A stretch of 64,000 bases of DNA from a bacterium (GCA_905221125.1 CAJNBY010000001.1:1-64000); one strand, 5' to 3'. Numbered from the stretch's first letter, positions 15,807-25,149 are shown. The notes: generated from the sequence alone by a model not told the origin. Numbers and translations are program-made.

Positions 15807-18800
15807 TTATACCCACTCACCATTGGCATTGACCGTATAGCCATCTGGTGTAGTAGTATTCACCGCTAAAGCTCCTGAGCTATAGGCATAGTACCATTTA
15901 CCAGAAACTGTAAACCAGCCTGTTTTCATAGCGCCAGCGCTATCAAGGTAATACCATGTATCGTTATCTTTTACCCAACCTGTAGCCATTTTACCATTTT
16001 CTTTAAGGTAGTACCATGTACCATTATCTTTTACCCAACCTGTAGCCAGTGAACCTGTTTCATTCAAGTAATACCATGAGCCACCAGTTTTGACCCAGCC
16101 AGTTTGCATCCAGCCTGTATTGTCAAAGTAATACCATGTACCCTTGATTTGTTCCCAACCGTTGCTAGTATAGGAACCGTCTTCATGCTGATACCACCAG
16201 CGACCAGCTGACTCAATCCAGTTACCAGCTTGAGAATCTTTTGTAGTCTTAGTTTCCGTTTTTTGTTTGGCAACTACATCTACTTTGGCTTTATCTTGGC
16301 CAAATACCCCACCATTATTGTTCACAACAGGAACTTCAACACGTGGAGTTGTTGAAACAACTGGAACTACAGGAACTACAGGAGCAACAGGTGCGCTAGG
16401 AGTGCTTGGAACAGATGGAATTGCTGGAAGCGCGAACTCTGGAAGAGCTGGACGAACTTCAGGGATACCCTTTTCTGTTACAGGATGTTTCTTCAATTCT
16501 TCTGCTTGAAGACGAGCCTGTTCTGCTTCATAACTTGCTTTTGCTGTCGCATAAGCCTTATTCGCTTCTTTGGCTACTTTTTCTTTTGCTTCAAGTGCTT
16601 CTTGCGCAGTTGCTTGGTTTGCTTTGGCTTCTTTGAGCGCTTCTTCTGCGTCTTTCAACTCTGCCTTACGAGTTTCAAGCTCTTTTGTAGCAGCTTTCAA
16701 ATCTTGAACCAACTCTTTTGAAGAAACAACTTGTGCTTTTGCTTGGTTAAGTGCTTCTTTGGCAACGGATACCGCTTGAGTAGTTTCTTCTGCTTTCTCT
16801 TGAAGAGAAGAAAGAGTTGCTTTCTCTGCTTTTGTTTCTTCTTTGGCTTGGTTCAACTCTTTCTCTGCTTGTTTTGCATTTGCTTTCAATTCTGCCAACT
16901 TCGCTTCTTTATCTGCTTTTGTAGCAGACAAAGTAGCAACCAAGGCATTGGCATTTGAAAGAGCAACAACGGCTTGATTATGAGTGGTTGTAGCAGATTG
17001 AAGAGCTTGTTTCAAGGCTACTGTATCTTTAAGTTGAGCTTCTTGAGATTTCAAGAGATTTTTTGCAGAGTTAAGGACAGTCTCAGCAGACTTGACATTT
17101 TGGTTCGCTTGTGTCAAAGTTTCTTCTGCTTGAGCTTTTTCTGCTTTTTTAGCTTCTAGCTCAGTATTGGTTGAAGCACCTTTGCGAGCTACTGTGTAAG
17201 GATTAGTGATTTCAGTTGTGTTGAATTTTGAATTTTTTACTCGGCTTCCTGTGATTTTTGTGATAAAATGATTTACATAAGCATCGTTAGAGATACTTTG
17301 AGCGAAACCACCTGAGTAAACTGTTTCGTTCGGCTCATCAAAAACAAGTGTACCTGCTAGATGACCATAGTCTTTTTCACTACTTACTAAGTTTGTCATA
17401 GACTTAAACAAGTAAGTTTTCATTTCAGACTTAGTAACAGTTCCTTCAATTGGAAGTGATCGAGTTACAGAATTTTCATACCCTTGGATACCTTTATTCA
17501 TCTCAACTTCTGTAGGATGGAATCCATTCAAACCATAAGCATCTGCAACCGCATGGATACCCTTAGCATAGTGCCCATAACCACCACGAGAACGATATAG
17601 TTCATTTGTTGCAAAAGACCAACCACCTTTGATGTACTCTTTTGCGACTTTCTCTGCGAACTCAAAGGAGTCTTTTGTTACAACAACGTCTGATAGACCC
17701 AACTGCTCGCGCAAGTTTGAAATCAAGTCTGCGGCGAAAAGTGTCAAATCATCACGGACTTCTTTTGGAAGATTATTGACATCATACTGTGTCTTATCTG
17801 CCTTATCCGCTTCACTCAAGACAAGGTTTTTAGACTCAATGCTTGAACCAACCATGTCAGTGATCTCTTTTTTCAACTCTTTATTACGAGCTTCAAATTT
17901 ATCAATATCCGCTTGAGTAAGTTTATTATCTGGAATTGCCCAGTAGTCCTTATTCAACTGGATTTTTTCTTTGATTTTTGAAACAAAGGCTTCTTTGAAT
18001 TGAATAGACCCTTTTGCAAGTGGTTTTGAAGACTCAATAAGAGCTTCTACTTCAGCAGTTACCGCTTTAAGAGCTTGTTCTGCTTGTGCTTGATGTGCTT
18101 TAGCATCTGATACCGCTTGGGTTTTTGTAGCAATATCTGCTTGTGTATTCTTGATTTGCGCTTTTGTAGCTTGATTTGCTTTTTCTGCATTTTTTAAGGC
18201 AGTTTCTGCATCTGTTTGCGCTTGTTTGCTTGTTTTTTCGGCTTCTACGGCTTCTTTTTGTGCTTCCTTGGCATTTTCCAAGCCTTTGCCATTAACCGCG
18301 TCTGTGGCGATTTGAACCGTTTCTGTGGCACTTGTAAGGGCTTTTTCTTTTGCAGTTTGTGTAGCTTCTTTTTCTGCTACAACCGCTTCTTGTGCAGATA
18401 CCGCTTGGTTTGCTTCTGTAGCTTTTGTTTCTGCTTGTTTAACGGCTTCTTCTTTTACAGGAACAGCAGACTCAGCCTTAACAACTTCTTTTTCTGCTTC
18501 TGCAATAACTTCTGGACTTGCTTTCTTCGCAAAGTCTTCCGCCTTTTTCACAGCGTCTGTTTTCTCATTGACAAGAGAATCCGCTTCATTTGTAGCACGC
18601 TTGGCATCTTTGACCGCCTGTTTTGCTTCTACTACATCTTGATCCGCTTTCTTAGCTTCTGCTTCTTTTGTAGCAACCTCTTCTTTTGTCGCCACCGCAG
18701 AAGCAGTTGTTTCCACAACCTCCGCCTTTGGCGCTTCCACATTCACTGGTTTTGGAGCGACTTCTTCTGCGCCTACTGTGTGGGATAGGGATGCGATAGA

Positions 18801-18878
18801 AACCGCAAATGCAGATACAACTGCACCCGCATGTAATTTCTTAATCTTTCCATGACCTTTTAACTTAGAATCAAACAT
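15807..18878 (-). CDS. Choline-binding surface protein with a SEC10/PgrA surface-exclusion domain
   Basis: A 1023-aa secreted protein. Signal peptide about 1-37 (LHAGAVVSAFAVSIAS...VGA/EE). Alanine- and lysine-rich coiled coil 50-285. A globular region about 290-565 resembles SEC10/PgrA surface-exclusion domains (LREQLGLSDVVVTKDSFEFA, HYAKGIHAVADAYG, FNTTEITNPYTVA). A second coiled coil spans 575-795, a proline-rich wall-spanning stretch 798-850, and about six choline-binding repeats 885-1005 (GWVKxxxxWYYL type) end the protein. No LPXTG motif is present. Related enterococcal proteins reduce conjugal uptake by recipient cells. Here the anchor is choline on teichoic acids. It is IME cargo, oriented away from a divergent XRE regulator with shared operators. 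The start follows AATAGGAG. Confidence 0.85.
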   Translation of the reverse strand: MFDSKLKGHGKIKKLHAGAVVSAFAVSIASLSHTVGAEEVAPKPVNVEAPKAEVVETTASAVATKEEVATKEAEAKKADQDVVEAKQAVKDAKRATNEADSLVNEKTDAVKKAEDFAKKASPEVIAEAEKEVVKAESAVPVKEEAVKQAETKATEANQAVSAQEAVVAEKEATQTAKEKALTSATETVQIATDAVNGKGLENAKEAQKEAVEAEKTSKQAQTDAETALKNAEKANQATKAQIKNTQADIATKTQAVSDAKAHQAQAEQALKAVTAEVEALIESSKPLAKGSIQFKEAFVSKIKEKIQLNKDYWAIPDNKLTQADIDKFEARNKELKKEITDMVGSSIESKNLVLSEADKADKTQYDVNNLPKEVRDDLTLFAADLISNLREQLGLSDVVVTKDSFEFAEKVAKEYIKGGWSFATNELYRSRGGYGHYAKGIHAVADAYGLNGFHPTEVEMNKGIQGYENSVTRSLPIEGTVTKSEMKTYLFKSMTNLVSSEKDYGHLAGTLVFDEPNETVYSGGFAQSISNDAYVNHFITKITGSRVKNSKFNTTEITNPYTVARKGASTNTELEAKKAEKAQAEETLTQANQNVKSAETVLNSAKNLLKSQEAQLKDTVALKQALQSATTTHNQAVVALSNANALVATLSATKADKEAKLAELKANAKQAEKELNQAKEETKAEKATLSSLQEKAEETTQAVSVAKEALNQAKAQVVSSKELVQDLKAATKELETRKAELKDAEEALKEAKANQATAQEALEAKEKVAKEANKAYATAKASYEAEQARLQAEELKKHPVTEKGIPEVRPALPEFALPAIPSVPSTPSAPVAPVVPVVPVVSTTPRVEVPVVNNNGGVFGQDKAKVDVVAKQKTETKTTKDSQAGNWIESAGRWWYQHEDGSYTSNGWEQIKGTWYYFDNTGWMQTGWVKTGGSWYYLNETGSLATGWVKDNGTWYYLKENGKMATGWVKDNDTWYYLDSAGAMKTGWFTVSGKWYYAYSSGALAVNTTTPDGYTVNANGEWV

Positions 18879-18923
18879 ATCTAAACTCCTATTGTATAGT
18901 TTTCAGTGTATTTTTTACCTTTA

Positions 18924-19003
18924 GTACCATTCTACCATACTTTTATAACTTTTGTACAGTTTAATATACTTATTTTTAAAGAAAATAGATAGTAGAATGG
19001 TAC
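18924..19003. promoter_or_regulatory. Divergent control region with twin operators
   Basis: GTACCATTCTAC (18924-18935) and its exact complement GTAGAATGGTAC (18992-19003) lie 56 bp apart. Each holds a -10-like TAGAAT pointing outward: toward the surface protein on the minus strand (as TGGTAGAAT, an extended -10) and toward the XRE gene on the plus strand. A repressor binding both would close both promoters. The XRE protein is the obvious candidate. Confidence 0.65.
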
Positions 19004-19008
19004 ATAAT

Positions 19009-19386
19009 ATGAGATACGATAGATTACAAAAACATATAGCATTTAGAATCCGTGAATGTCGAAAAGAACAGAAATTAAGTCAAGAGAAATTATCAGAATT
19101 AGCCGGCTTAGGTATTAAGGCCATTCAAAACATGGAAAATATGAAATATGATTTTAAAATAAAAACTCTTGAATCAGTAATCAAAGCATTAGGCATTACC
19201 GTAGAAGAGTTCTTTGACCTACGAGCATATAATCCAGAAAGAAAAGAGTTCTTTAATTTACAAGCATATGAATCAGAGAGAGAAGACTCCCCAGAAATAC
19301 TTTTCGAAAACTTAACAAAGTTACCCAAAGAAAAACAAGGAAAAATTATATCTTCCTTTAATGAAATTGTAAAAAATATTAAGTAA
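19009..19386 (+). CDS. XRE-family transcriptional regulator
   Basis: A 125-aa protein from ATG 19009; an ATG four codons upstream lies inside the operator and is less likely. The helix-turn-helix (residues 7-62) includes KEQKLSQEKLSELAGLGIKAIQNMEN. A helical, acidic C-terminal tail may mediate oligomerisation and contains a short duplication (EEFFDLRAYNPER / KEFFNLQAYESER). The start codon is about 10 bases from the putative -10 TAGAAT, so the mRNA may be nearly leaderless. It probably represses itself and the divergent surface protein gene. A clear terminator follows. Confidence 0.75.
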   Translation: MRYDRLQKHIAFRIRECRKEQKLSQEKLSELAGLGIKAIQNMENMKYDFKIKTLESVIKALGITVEEFFDLRAYNPERKEFFNLQAYESEREDSPEILFENLTKLPKEKQGKIISSFNEIVKNIK

Positions 19387-19407
19387 AAAATATTTTCTAA
19401 ATATGTA

Positions 19408-19445
19408 AAATTCCTCCATGAAACAATATTATGGAGGAATTTTTT
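19408..19445 (+). terminator. Terminator of the XRE gene
   Basis: A 12-bp perfect stem AAATTCCTCCAT/ATGGAGGAATTT (19408-19419, 19431-19442) followed by a U-run. Confidence 0.85.
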
Positions 19446-19499
19446 ATCGAAATACTAATAATAGTCGTCTGATGTCAATAACAATCTCTTATGAAGTGA

Positions 19500-21019
19500 T
19501 TACTTTTCGTTGATTACAAGAGGAACATCAGCAAAAAAATTAGCTTCTTTAATTACACTGAATAAATTTCTTTTATTTGTCTTTTCTTGATTATAATCAT
19601 TTTTTAAAATATAAAAATTATTATATTCTTTTTGATGTTTTGATAGGGACTTAAACTTAATTTTTATAGTTCTATCTTTCATCGTTACATTTGCATTTAA
19701 ACGGTAATTTATAAAATAATTTATCATGTAAAACCATTGATTATATTCAACATCTACTATTGCTTTACGATTTCTCAATATACCTCTACCTTTTTTTATC
19801 TTATTATTACTGAACTTTGGTAACTGACGATAAAGAATACATATTTCTCTATTTGACTTATAAACTAAATTTAGACAATTAGATTGTTTTTTATTACTAA
19901 CAACATCATATATAACGTTTTCTTTAATTTTTTGTAATACTCCTTTAAATACTTTTTTCCTACTTTTTCCATCTAGTACAAACTTTTTATCTTTAAATAC
20001 TTTCTTCTCATGCAGTTTAGTTTGTATATACTTCCTAGTCCCATTTGAAGATTTGAAGTAGAGTCTATGATTTTTTAATCCCTTAGATTTATTCTTACGA
20101 ATGATATAAGCTGGTTCTTCTATAGAAGCATATAGGTTTGAATTTATATCATCCCGATCCACATCAAGACTCTCTTCTTTCGCAATATTAAGAAATTCAT
20201 CAATAAGTTCAGTTTCGGAGGGATAATTCAGACTGAAAAAATAATTCTCTGATTTTAATGCACCTAAAAAGGCCTCGAATTGACTTCTGCTCAGTCTCGA
20301 ATTATTATCTAAAAATTTTTTCAATATCCTCTTAATGATTGTCATTTGTTTTTTATAAGAATTTTGATTTAAGCTCGTTCCTAAACTCTTTTTCACCTCT
20401 CTATTTATTTGGTATTCTATATCCCTCCTCACACTGTAATCCAATCTCTTTAAAGAAGGCAATAAGAAATCCGTTAACTTATACATATCGGATAGCACAG
20501 CTACTTCAAGTGAATCACCCTTACTGTCTTTACTCAAGTCCTTTGGAATCCGTTCTAATGAATCATTACTAAAATAATCATTAAACATTTCACTAGCGAC
20601 AGACATTTCCTCAAAAGCAAACAATAACTTTAATTTTTGTGAATCTTTTTTTGGTTCGTTATTACACCATTTTGTTAAAGTATCTTCTGAAACTGGCGCT
20701 TTTTCTTTAAAATATATGTCTAAGAAATTTCGTCTTGAATAATGGTTATTTTTTTATCTCTTGCCCACTGTTCCTTGATAATAACGTTAAAGTTTTCTAA
20801 TAAGAACTCTCTCTTCATATCTGACAACTTTTTTTGATTTAAAAAGTTTCCTAATTCTACTAGAGAGATTTCTTTTTGAGAAATATCATTACACTGTAAT
20901 AAATCAGAAAAAGAGATTTCTTTTTCTTGACTAATCTGACTTTTTAAAAAATCTACTACATCTCTAACTCTAATATTTTGAGGATAGAGTTCAGAAATAA
21001 AATAATCACATTGCTTCAT
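19500..21019 (-). pseudogene. Unknown IME cargo gene split by a frameshift in an A7 tract
   Basis: Two frames, a 99-codon N-terminal part (MKQCDYFISELYPQNIRVRD, stop at 20720) and a downstream part of about 400 codons, are open on either side of seven A residues (T7 at 20749-20755 on the plus strand). Adding one A gives DKKNNHYSRRNFLDIYFKEK and one continuous protein of about 506 aa. I do not recognise the family. The C-terminal 250 residues are very basic and end in VPLVINEK, and the middle is helical. The downstream piece has no good ribosome binding site of its own, which favours a single original gene. It could be a pseudogene, a phase-variable gene or one rescued by slippage. Confidence 0.65.
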
Positions 21020-21328
21020 AATACACCTACTGTCTAAAATAAAATACGAGTTGATTTTTCAAACTCAAATTCTTAAATTATATTGATAACTATCACTATT
21101 AAATTATATCATTTTGTCGGATTTTTGTTTCAATTTGAAAACTTTTAGTAGATTGGCCAGATAGTAAACTGACCAGATTTGATTGTGCAGGCGAGTTTTA
21201 AAAAAAACTCGCATTCCAACCAATTTTAAAATGAGATATACTAGTTGTGTCGTTAAAGTTATAACTTTTTACTCGTCAGCATTCTAGAAAGTCTGACCAC
21301 GCACATTTTTTAAAAAAGGAGACATTTT
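21020..21328. other. Intergenic region between cargo and the IME core
   Basis: About 310 bp without a gene. It holds a hairpin GCGAGTTTT/AAAACTCGC (21191-21212), a possible -10 TATACT near 21235 and an AAAAAAGGAGAC ribosome binding site for the next gene. The promoter for the rightward core genes should lie here, but its -35 is unclear. Confidence 0.45.
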
Positions 21329-21721
21329 ATGTCTAAAAAACAAACACTCACCCTAGGTGTATACGGAAGCTCTAGAGAATTCTTAGATGCTTTGTTAACT
21401 TCTGTTAATGTATCATCAGCTGTTAAAGTAGTTGATACAAACACAGGAATTATGAACGAAGGCCAAGAAAATCAAAGAGCTTGGGCATCTCTAACGTGTG
21501 TAGATAAGAAACTCTACGAGACGTTCGCTAGCATTGGACAAGAAGACTACTGTCCAACCTTCAAAGTCAAGTTGAAAAACTATCAGAGCGAGAACTTAGA
21601 TAGTTTGATTAACGCTGAAATCGTAATTAGCAAGTATGAGTTATCATTTCTGCTTGATAAACTCAAACAGCCCATTGGCTTGGCTCTAGTTACTGAGATT
21701 GCTGATATTTCGCTTAAATAG
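21329..21721 (+). CDS. Hypothetical IME core protein, 130 aa
   Basis: A 130-aa soluble protein (MSKKQTLTLGVYGSSREFLD) with a strong AAAAAAGGAGA ribosome binding site. No motif is recognised. It is first in the rightward operon that continues with a membrane protein and a TcpA-like ATPase. Genes in this position in streptococcal mobilizable elements are often small accessory factors for replication or transfer, and its role cannot be read from sequence. Confidence 0.6.
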   Translation: MSKKQTLTLGVYGSSREFLDALLTSVNVSSAVKVVDTNTGIMNEGQENQRAWASLTCVDKKLYETFASIGQEDYCPTFKVKLKNYQSENLDSLINAEIVISKYELSFLLDKLKQPIGLALVTEIADISLK

Positions 21722-21735
21722 AAAAGAGAAGTCAT

Positions 21736-22275
21736 ATGAAAAATTTCGTTAGAAAAATCATGGAATTAAGTTGGTACTCTCAGCTTGCTATTGCATTAAC
21801 TAGTACAGCTATAGTAGCCTTGCTAGTTAAATTTCTAATTTGGTTCGTTCCTTTTATTGGAGCAATCTTGGTTCTACTCTTTGTTTTCACAAATGGAGAA
21901 ATCTTCTCGACAATGTGGGAAAGTTATAAACAGAGTAAGCAAACGTCTGCTACTCCGTTAGTCACAAATATTTATCATTGGCTCACAGAAAATGGAGTTA
22001 CAGAACTATCAGTTTCTACCTTGCAGTTTGTCCAAGGTGTAGAGTATTCTGAAAATGGAGTATTCTTCATTCATCTAGATAAAGAAATATCTGATGAACT
22101 ACTTGCAGACTTTGCAACAAAAGTAAGACAAGTTGTAAAAACTATGTCAAACGATTCTACAGATTGCGTTGTGAGTCGCTATAAGCGTGAGCCCTTTCTT
22201 GCAATCAAAGTTCGTTTAGTATCAACTCCTGACATGATGCTGATGACCCCCCCTCAAAGAGAAGAGGACTTCTAG
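21736..22275 (+). CDS. Hypothetical membrane-associated IME protein, 179 aa
   Basis: One or two hydrophobic helices span residues 15-52 (LAIALTSTAIVALLVKFLIW and FIGAILVLLFVF). A soluble cytoplasmic domain of about 120 residues follows, with no known motif. It begins 14 bp after the upstream gene and ends one base before the TcpA-like ATPase starts (TAGCATG). The arrangement fits a membrane partner of the coupling protein, recruiting it to the membrane because the ATPase itself lacks transmembrane segments. That role is inference. Confidence 0.65.
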   Translation: MKNFVRKIMELSWYSQLAIALTSTAIVALLVKFLIWFVPFIGAILVLLFVFTNGEIFSTMWESYKQSKQTSATPLVTNIYHWLTENGVTELSVSTLQFVQGVEYSENGVFFIHLDKEISDELLADFATKVRQVVKTMSNDSTDCVVSRYKREPFLAIKVRLVSTPDMMLMTPPQREEDF

Positions 22276-22276
22276 C

Positions 22277-22999
22277 ATGATCAAAAACGTTTTCGACGTC
22301 AACGTCAGGGGACAACCCTCCCCTGTCACTGTTGACATAAACCGATTTTTCGCATGGATTATTGCAGGCCCATCTGGTTCAGGAAAATCTACTTTTTTAA
22401 GAAGACTTCTAGGTCTAATTTCATTTCATGATACAGATGCTGAAGCTTACTTTCTAGATTTTAAAGCAGATGAAGAAATGTTTCCAATAACTGGCAACCA
22501 TATCGCAAGAGGTTTTGACTGTCTAGAACTATTCGAAACAGTCTACAAACGCTTTGAAGATAGACTCAATAAGCAGGAAAAAAACTCGCATAATCTTTAC
22601 CTAATTTTTGATGAATGGCAAGCTTTTCTCGCCTATCTTGAACAGACAGATAAGAAAAAACATAAGGAAGTACTTTCTAAGATATTGATGATGAACAGTA
22701 TGGGCAGAAGTTTAGGTTTACGAATTATTTTGTCTAGTCAGCGTTTCTTGATGTCTGACCTTCCGGGGCGCTACAATTTTAATTGTGTCATATCCTTATC
22801 AACTAGCTTTCTGCTAGCAACAAACAACAGGCAACTCCTTTTTCCTGATATGGAGAAGGATGAAGTTTCAGTAAAACCTAGAGGATATGGCTATTTCCAA
22901 CTGGAGGGCGAATCTGTAAAGATGTTTCGTACTATCCAAGTAAGAGACGAGGAACGGTTAAATCAACGAATGCAAGAGCTATTTTCAAGGTATAGCTAG
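22277..22999 (+). CDS. FtsK/TcpA-like DNA-translocase ATPase (coupling protein)
   Basis: A 240-aa P-loop ATPase. Walker [10 protein letters not shown] (about residues 31-39), Walker B LYLIFDEW (about 112-119), and a sensor-type segment LRIILSSQRF. This is the FtsK/HerA architecture of TcpA-type coupling proteins that deliver relaxosomes of rolling-circle mobilizable and conjugative elements to the secretion channel. It is short and lacks the usual N-terminal membrane anchor, which the preceding gene may supply. It follows that gene with a one-base gap. A structured noncoding region and the rep gene come next. Confidence 0.8.
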   Translation: MIKNVFDVNVRGQPSPVTVDINRFFAWIIAGPSGSGKSTFLRRLLGLISFHDTDAEAYFLDFKADEEMFPITGNHIARGFDCLELFETVYKRFEDRLNKQEKNSHNLYLIFDEWQAFLAYLEQTDKKKHKEVLSKILMMNSMGRSLGLRIILSSQRFLMSDLPGRYNFNCVISLSTSFLLATNNRQLLFPDMEKDEVSVKPRGYGYFQLEGESVKMFRTIQVRDEERLNQRMQELFSRYS

Positions 23000-23374
23000 C
23001 GCTTTTTCTGCTACACTTGTTTAGCGCGACACTGACCTTACCTAGGGGATTCATCGGTATAGGTGTCGGCACGACCTCATTAGCAGGAAAATGCCTATTC
23101 GCAAGGGCTTGAGGGGTGGAGATTTTTTAAGCGCAACGAATGCCAACGGCAGAGAGTGAAGCGCCAAAAAATACTACCCCATCCCTTGCTGAATTGGCAA
23201 GCGTTCTCGGTTCGATGGGGATCCATCGGGCAGGAGAGGCTGGGGTTTGGGGCAACGCCCCAAGAGTTACTAAATTTAATTTTTAATTATTCCTAACGCG
23301 TGTTAGACTGGGCTTGTCAATAGTCTAACACTAAAATAATTAAAAAAATAATTAGAAATGGTGGTTTAATTATT
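23000..23374. promoter_or_regulatory. Structured intergenic region, candidate oriT / rolling-circle origin
   Basis: GC-rich DNA between coupling protein and Rep genes. Seen: an outer stem CCCCATC/GATGGGG (23177-23183, 23214-23220) with inner hairpin CTTGC/GCAAG (23185-23201); TTGGGGC/GCCCCAA (23247-23263); a 10-bp stem GTGTTAGACT/AGTCTAACAC (23300-23331); then AT-rich TAATTATT-like repeats up to the rep start. TACTACC occurs at 23173-23179 at the foot of the first stem, reminiscent of nick sites of some rolling-circle Reps. No gene is seen. Confidence 0.55.
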
Positions 23375-24772
23375 ATGACAAAAAATACAAATAAAAAAGA
23401 AACTATTTTGACATCAGTTCTATTAACACAACAGTTCTTATCCAAAGCTTGGAAAAACAGTTGGGATGAAGAACTAATCAAATCCGAGAATATTGAAAAA
23501 ATTCTTGAGGAGATTGTTAGAAAAGTTAGTGAAGTGACAACAGTTTCTGAAGCATATGCAATTAAGCATGACAAAGACACATCTGTATCATTCGACAAAA
23601 AACTTCAAGAAACAACTACTAAACTTGCCGAACCGCATATTCATGCTTTACTCAAGTTTAAAAAAGGTGCAACACTATCTACTTTAGCCGAAAAAATCGG
23701 ATTAGCAGAACAGTATCTCGAAAAAGCGAAGTCTGGAAGGTATGGCTACGATAACTTGTTAGCTTACTTAATTCATGCAAAAGATAAAGATAAATATCAA
23801 TATAGCCCTGATGAATTTGTTACTCTAGCAGGTAAAGACTACTTAGAAGTCTATCATGAAAGGAAAGAAAGTTGGCTTAAAGGAAAAGCTAAAAAAGAAG
23901 TTCAACAAAGTTATGAGGATATCGATTTATTAATTGATAACATTCTGAACGAGAATATCACCAAACAGGAAATTCTGCTTAATAAGAAATATCACACGCT
24001 GTATACAGTGCATAGAGTTAGAATAAATGATGCTATTAGGACTGTTGGGGAAATTAAAAGTGCCAAAGTAAAATATGAACTTGAACACAAAGAGTTCAAA
24101 AAGACAGTCATTTTCATCTATGGTAAATCTGGTCTTGGAAAATCAACGTTTGCAAAAGAGTTAACTAAAGATATCGTTCAGCTAGCAAAACTAAATAACC
24201 AAAAGTGGCAGTCAGTCTTGACCGCAGGTACTAACATGTTTGATGAAGTAAACGGAGAAGAAATCCTACTACTTGATGATGTTCGAGGGGATAGCTTAAC
24301 CGCATCTGATTGGTTAAAAGTTTTGGATCCATATAGTATCAGTCCAGTGTCTGCACGTTATCAAAACAAAACAGCTGCTTCCAAGGTCATCATTATCACA
24401 AGTTCTAAACATCCTTTAACTTTCTTTTACCATACTAAAGGAAACTTCCAAGAAGATTTATCGCAATACGTTAGAAGAATCGAGCAATTGGTAACAGTAA
24501 AAGGTACGAGTGACGAACTTATTTTTGCAGAATCTCATCCTGAAAGATTCTCAAACAATAGGAGACGAATCCCAGAGATTGGACATGAAGTTTATCTATC
24601 TTACGATTTCACATCTGACAACGAAATGAAGAGTAAAGAAGAACTACTGTCCATTTTAGTTTCAAAAATTGGATTTAACAACCAATGGGATATCTGGGAA
24701 TACGACAAAATAAAAACCCCGTCCGAAACTTTGGCGAGCGAGGACGAGGTGGAAGATAATCAAGACAAGTAA
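23375..24772 (+). CDS. rep: CRESS-like replication initiator/relaxase: HUH endonuclease plus P-loop helicase
   Basis: A 465-aa protein. The N-terminal endonuclease carries the HUH pair in EPHIHALLKF (His88, His90) and a likely catalytic Tyr131 in LLAYLIHAKDKDKYQYS. The C-terminal helicase-like ATPase has Walker A YGKSGLGKST (about 249-258), Walker B EEILLLDDV (about 293-301) and motif C-like VIIITSSKHPL. This fusion is the organisation of Rep proteins of CRESS-type bacterial plasmids and some streptococcal mobilizable elements. It nicks the origin and unwinds DNA for rolling-circle replication and possibly transfer. It stands between the structured region and the excisionase-like gene. Confidence 0.82.
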   Translation: MTKNTNKKETILTSVLLTQQFLSKAWKNSWDEELIKSENIEKILEEIVRKVSEVTTVSEAYAIKHDKDTSVSFDKKLQETTTKLAEPHIHALLKFKKGATLSTLAEKIGLAEQYLEKAKSGRYGYDNLLAYLIHAKDKDKYQYSPDEFVTLAGKDYLEVYHERKESWLKGKAKKEVQQSYEDIDLLIDNILNENITKQEILLNKKYHTLYTVHRVRINDAIRTVGEIKSAKVKYELEHKEFKKTVIFIYGKSGLGKSTFAKELTKDIVQLAKLNNQKWQSVLTAGTNMFDEVNGEEILLLDDVRGDSLTASDWLKVLDPYSISPVSARYQNKTAASKVIIITSSKHPLTFFYHTKGNFQEDLSQYVRRIEQLVTVKGTSDELIFAESHPERFSNNRRRIPEIGHEVYLSYDFTSDNEMKSKEELLSILVSKIGFNNQWDIWEYDKIKTPSETLASEDEVEDNQDK

Positions 24773-24776
24773 ATAG

Positions 24777-24792
24777 GGTATCTCTTGATACC
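24777..24792. repeat. Small hairpin between rep and the excisionase-like gene
   Basis: GGTATC-TCTT-GATACC just after the rep stop codon. The following sequence is only moderately T-rich, so it is a weak terminator or an mRNA processing element. Confidence 0.45.
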
Positions 24793-24820
24793 TCTATTAT
24801 ACCATACATTGGAGGAATAC

Positions 24821-25081
24821 ATGCAAGTCATTTTACCAGATGAACAAGTTCAACAAATTCAGCGTCTACTTGCTGAACTAATCAAAAAAGAGATTGAAAA
24901 TAGGTTGAACAATAGCAATCTTGATAGTCCATTTTTAAACAAACAACAGGCTTGTAATTACTTGAGTATCTCTAACAATACTCTTGACAGTTGGATTAAG
25001 CAAGGATTACCTTATATAAGAGTTGGAAAAACTGTTCGCTTTGATAAGACAGAAATCAATCGTTGGTTACAAAATCAGTAG
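24821..25081 (+). CDS. Excisionase-like helix-turn-helix protein
   Basis: An 86-aa protein from ATG 24821 (ATTGGAGGAAT upstream); the frame is open a little further but without a ribosome binding site. Residues about 35-85 form a MerR/excisionase type winged helix (LNKQQACNYLSISNNTLDSW, then YIRVGKTVRFDKTEINRWL). Such proteins bind arm sites and direct the integrase toward excision. The gene lies 68 bp upstream of the integrase start, the usual xis-int order. Confidence 0.78.
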   Translation: MQVILPDEQVQQIQRLLAELIKKEIENRLNNSNLDSPFLNKQQACNYLSISNNTLDSWIKQGLPYIRVGKTVRFDKTEINRWLQNQ

Positions 25082-25149
25082 CATTTCTACCGTGGTTTGT
25101 TATAATGAAATCACGGTATTTTTCTAGCTCAATTAAAAAGGAGAATACT

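Noticed and set aside
18216-18788. Long plus-strand open frames opposite the choline-binding protein gene (also 16267-17159 and 18325-18642)
   Set aside because: They are antisense shadows of Ala/Lys/Glu-rich coiled-coil codons, giving Cys/Phe-rich nonsense proteins without ribosome binding sites.
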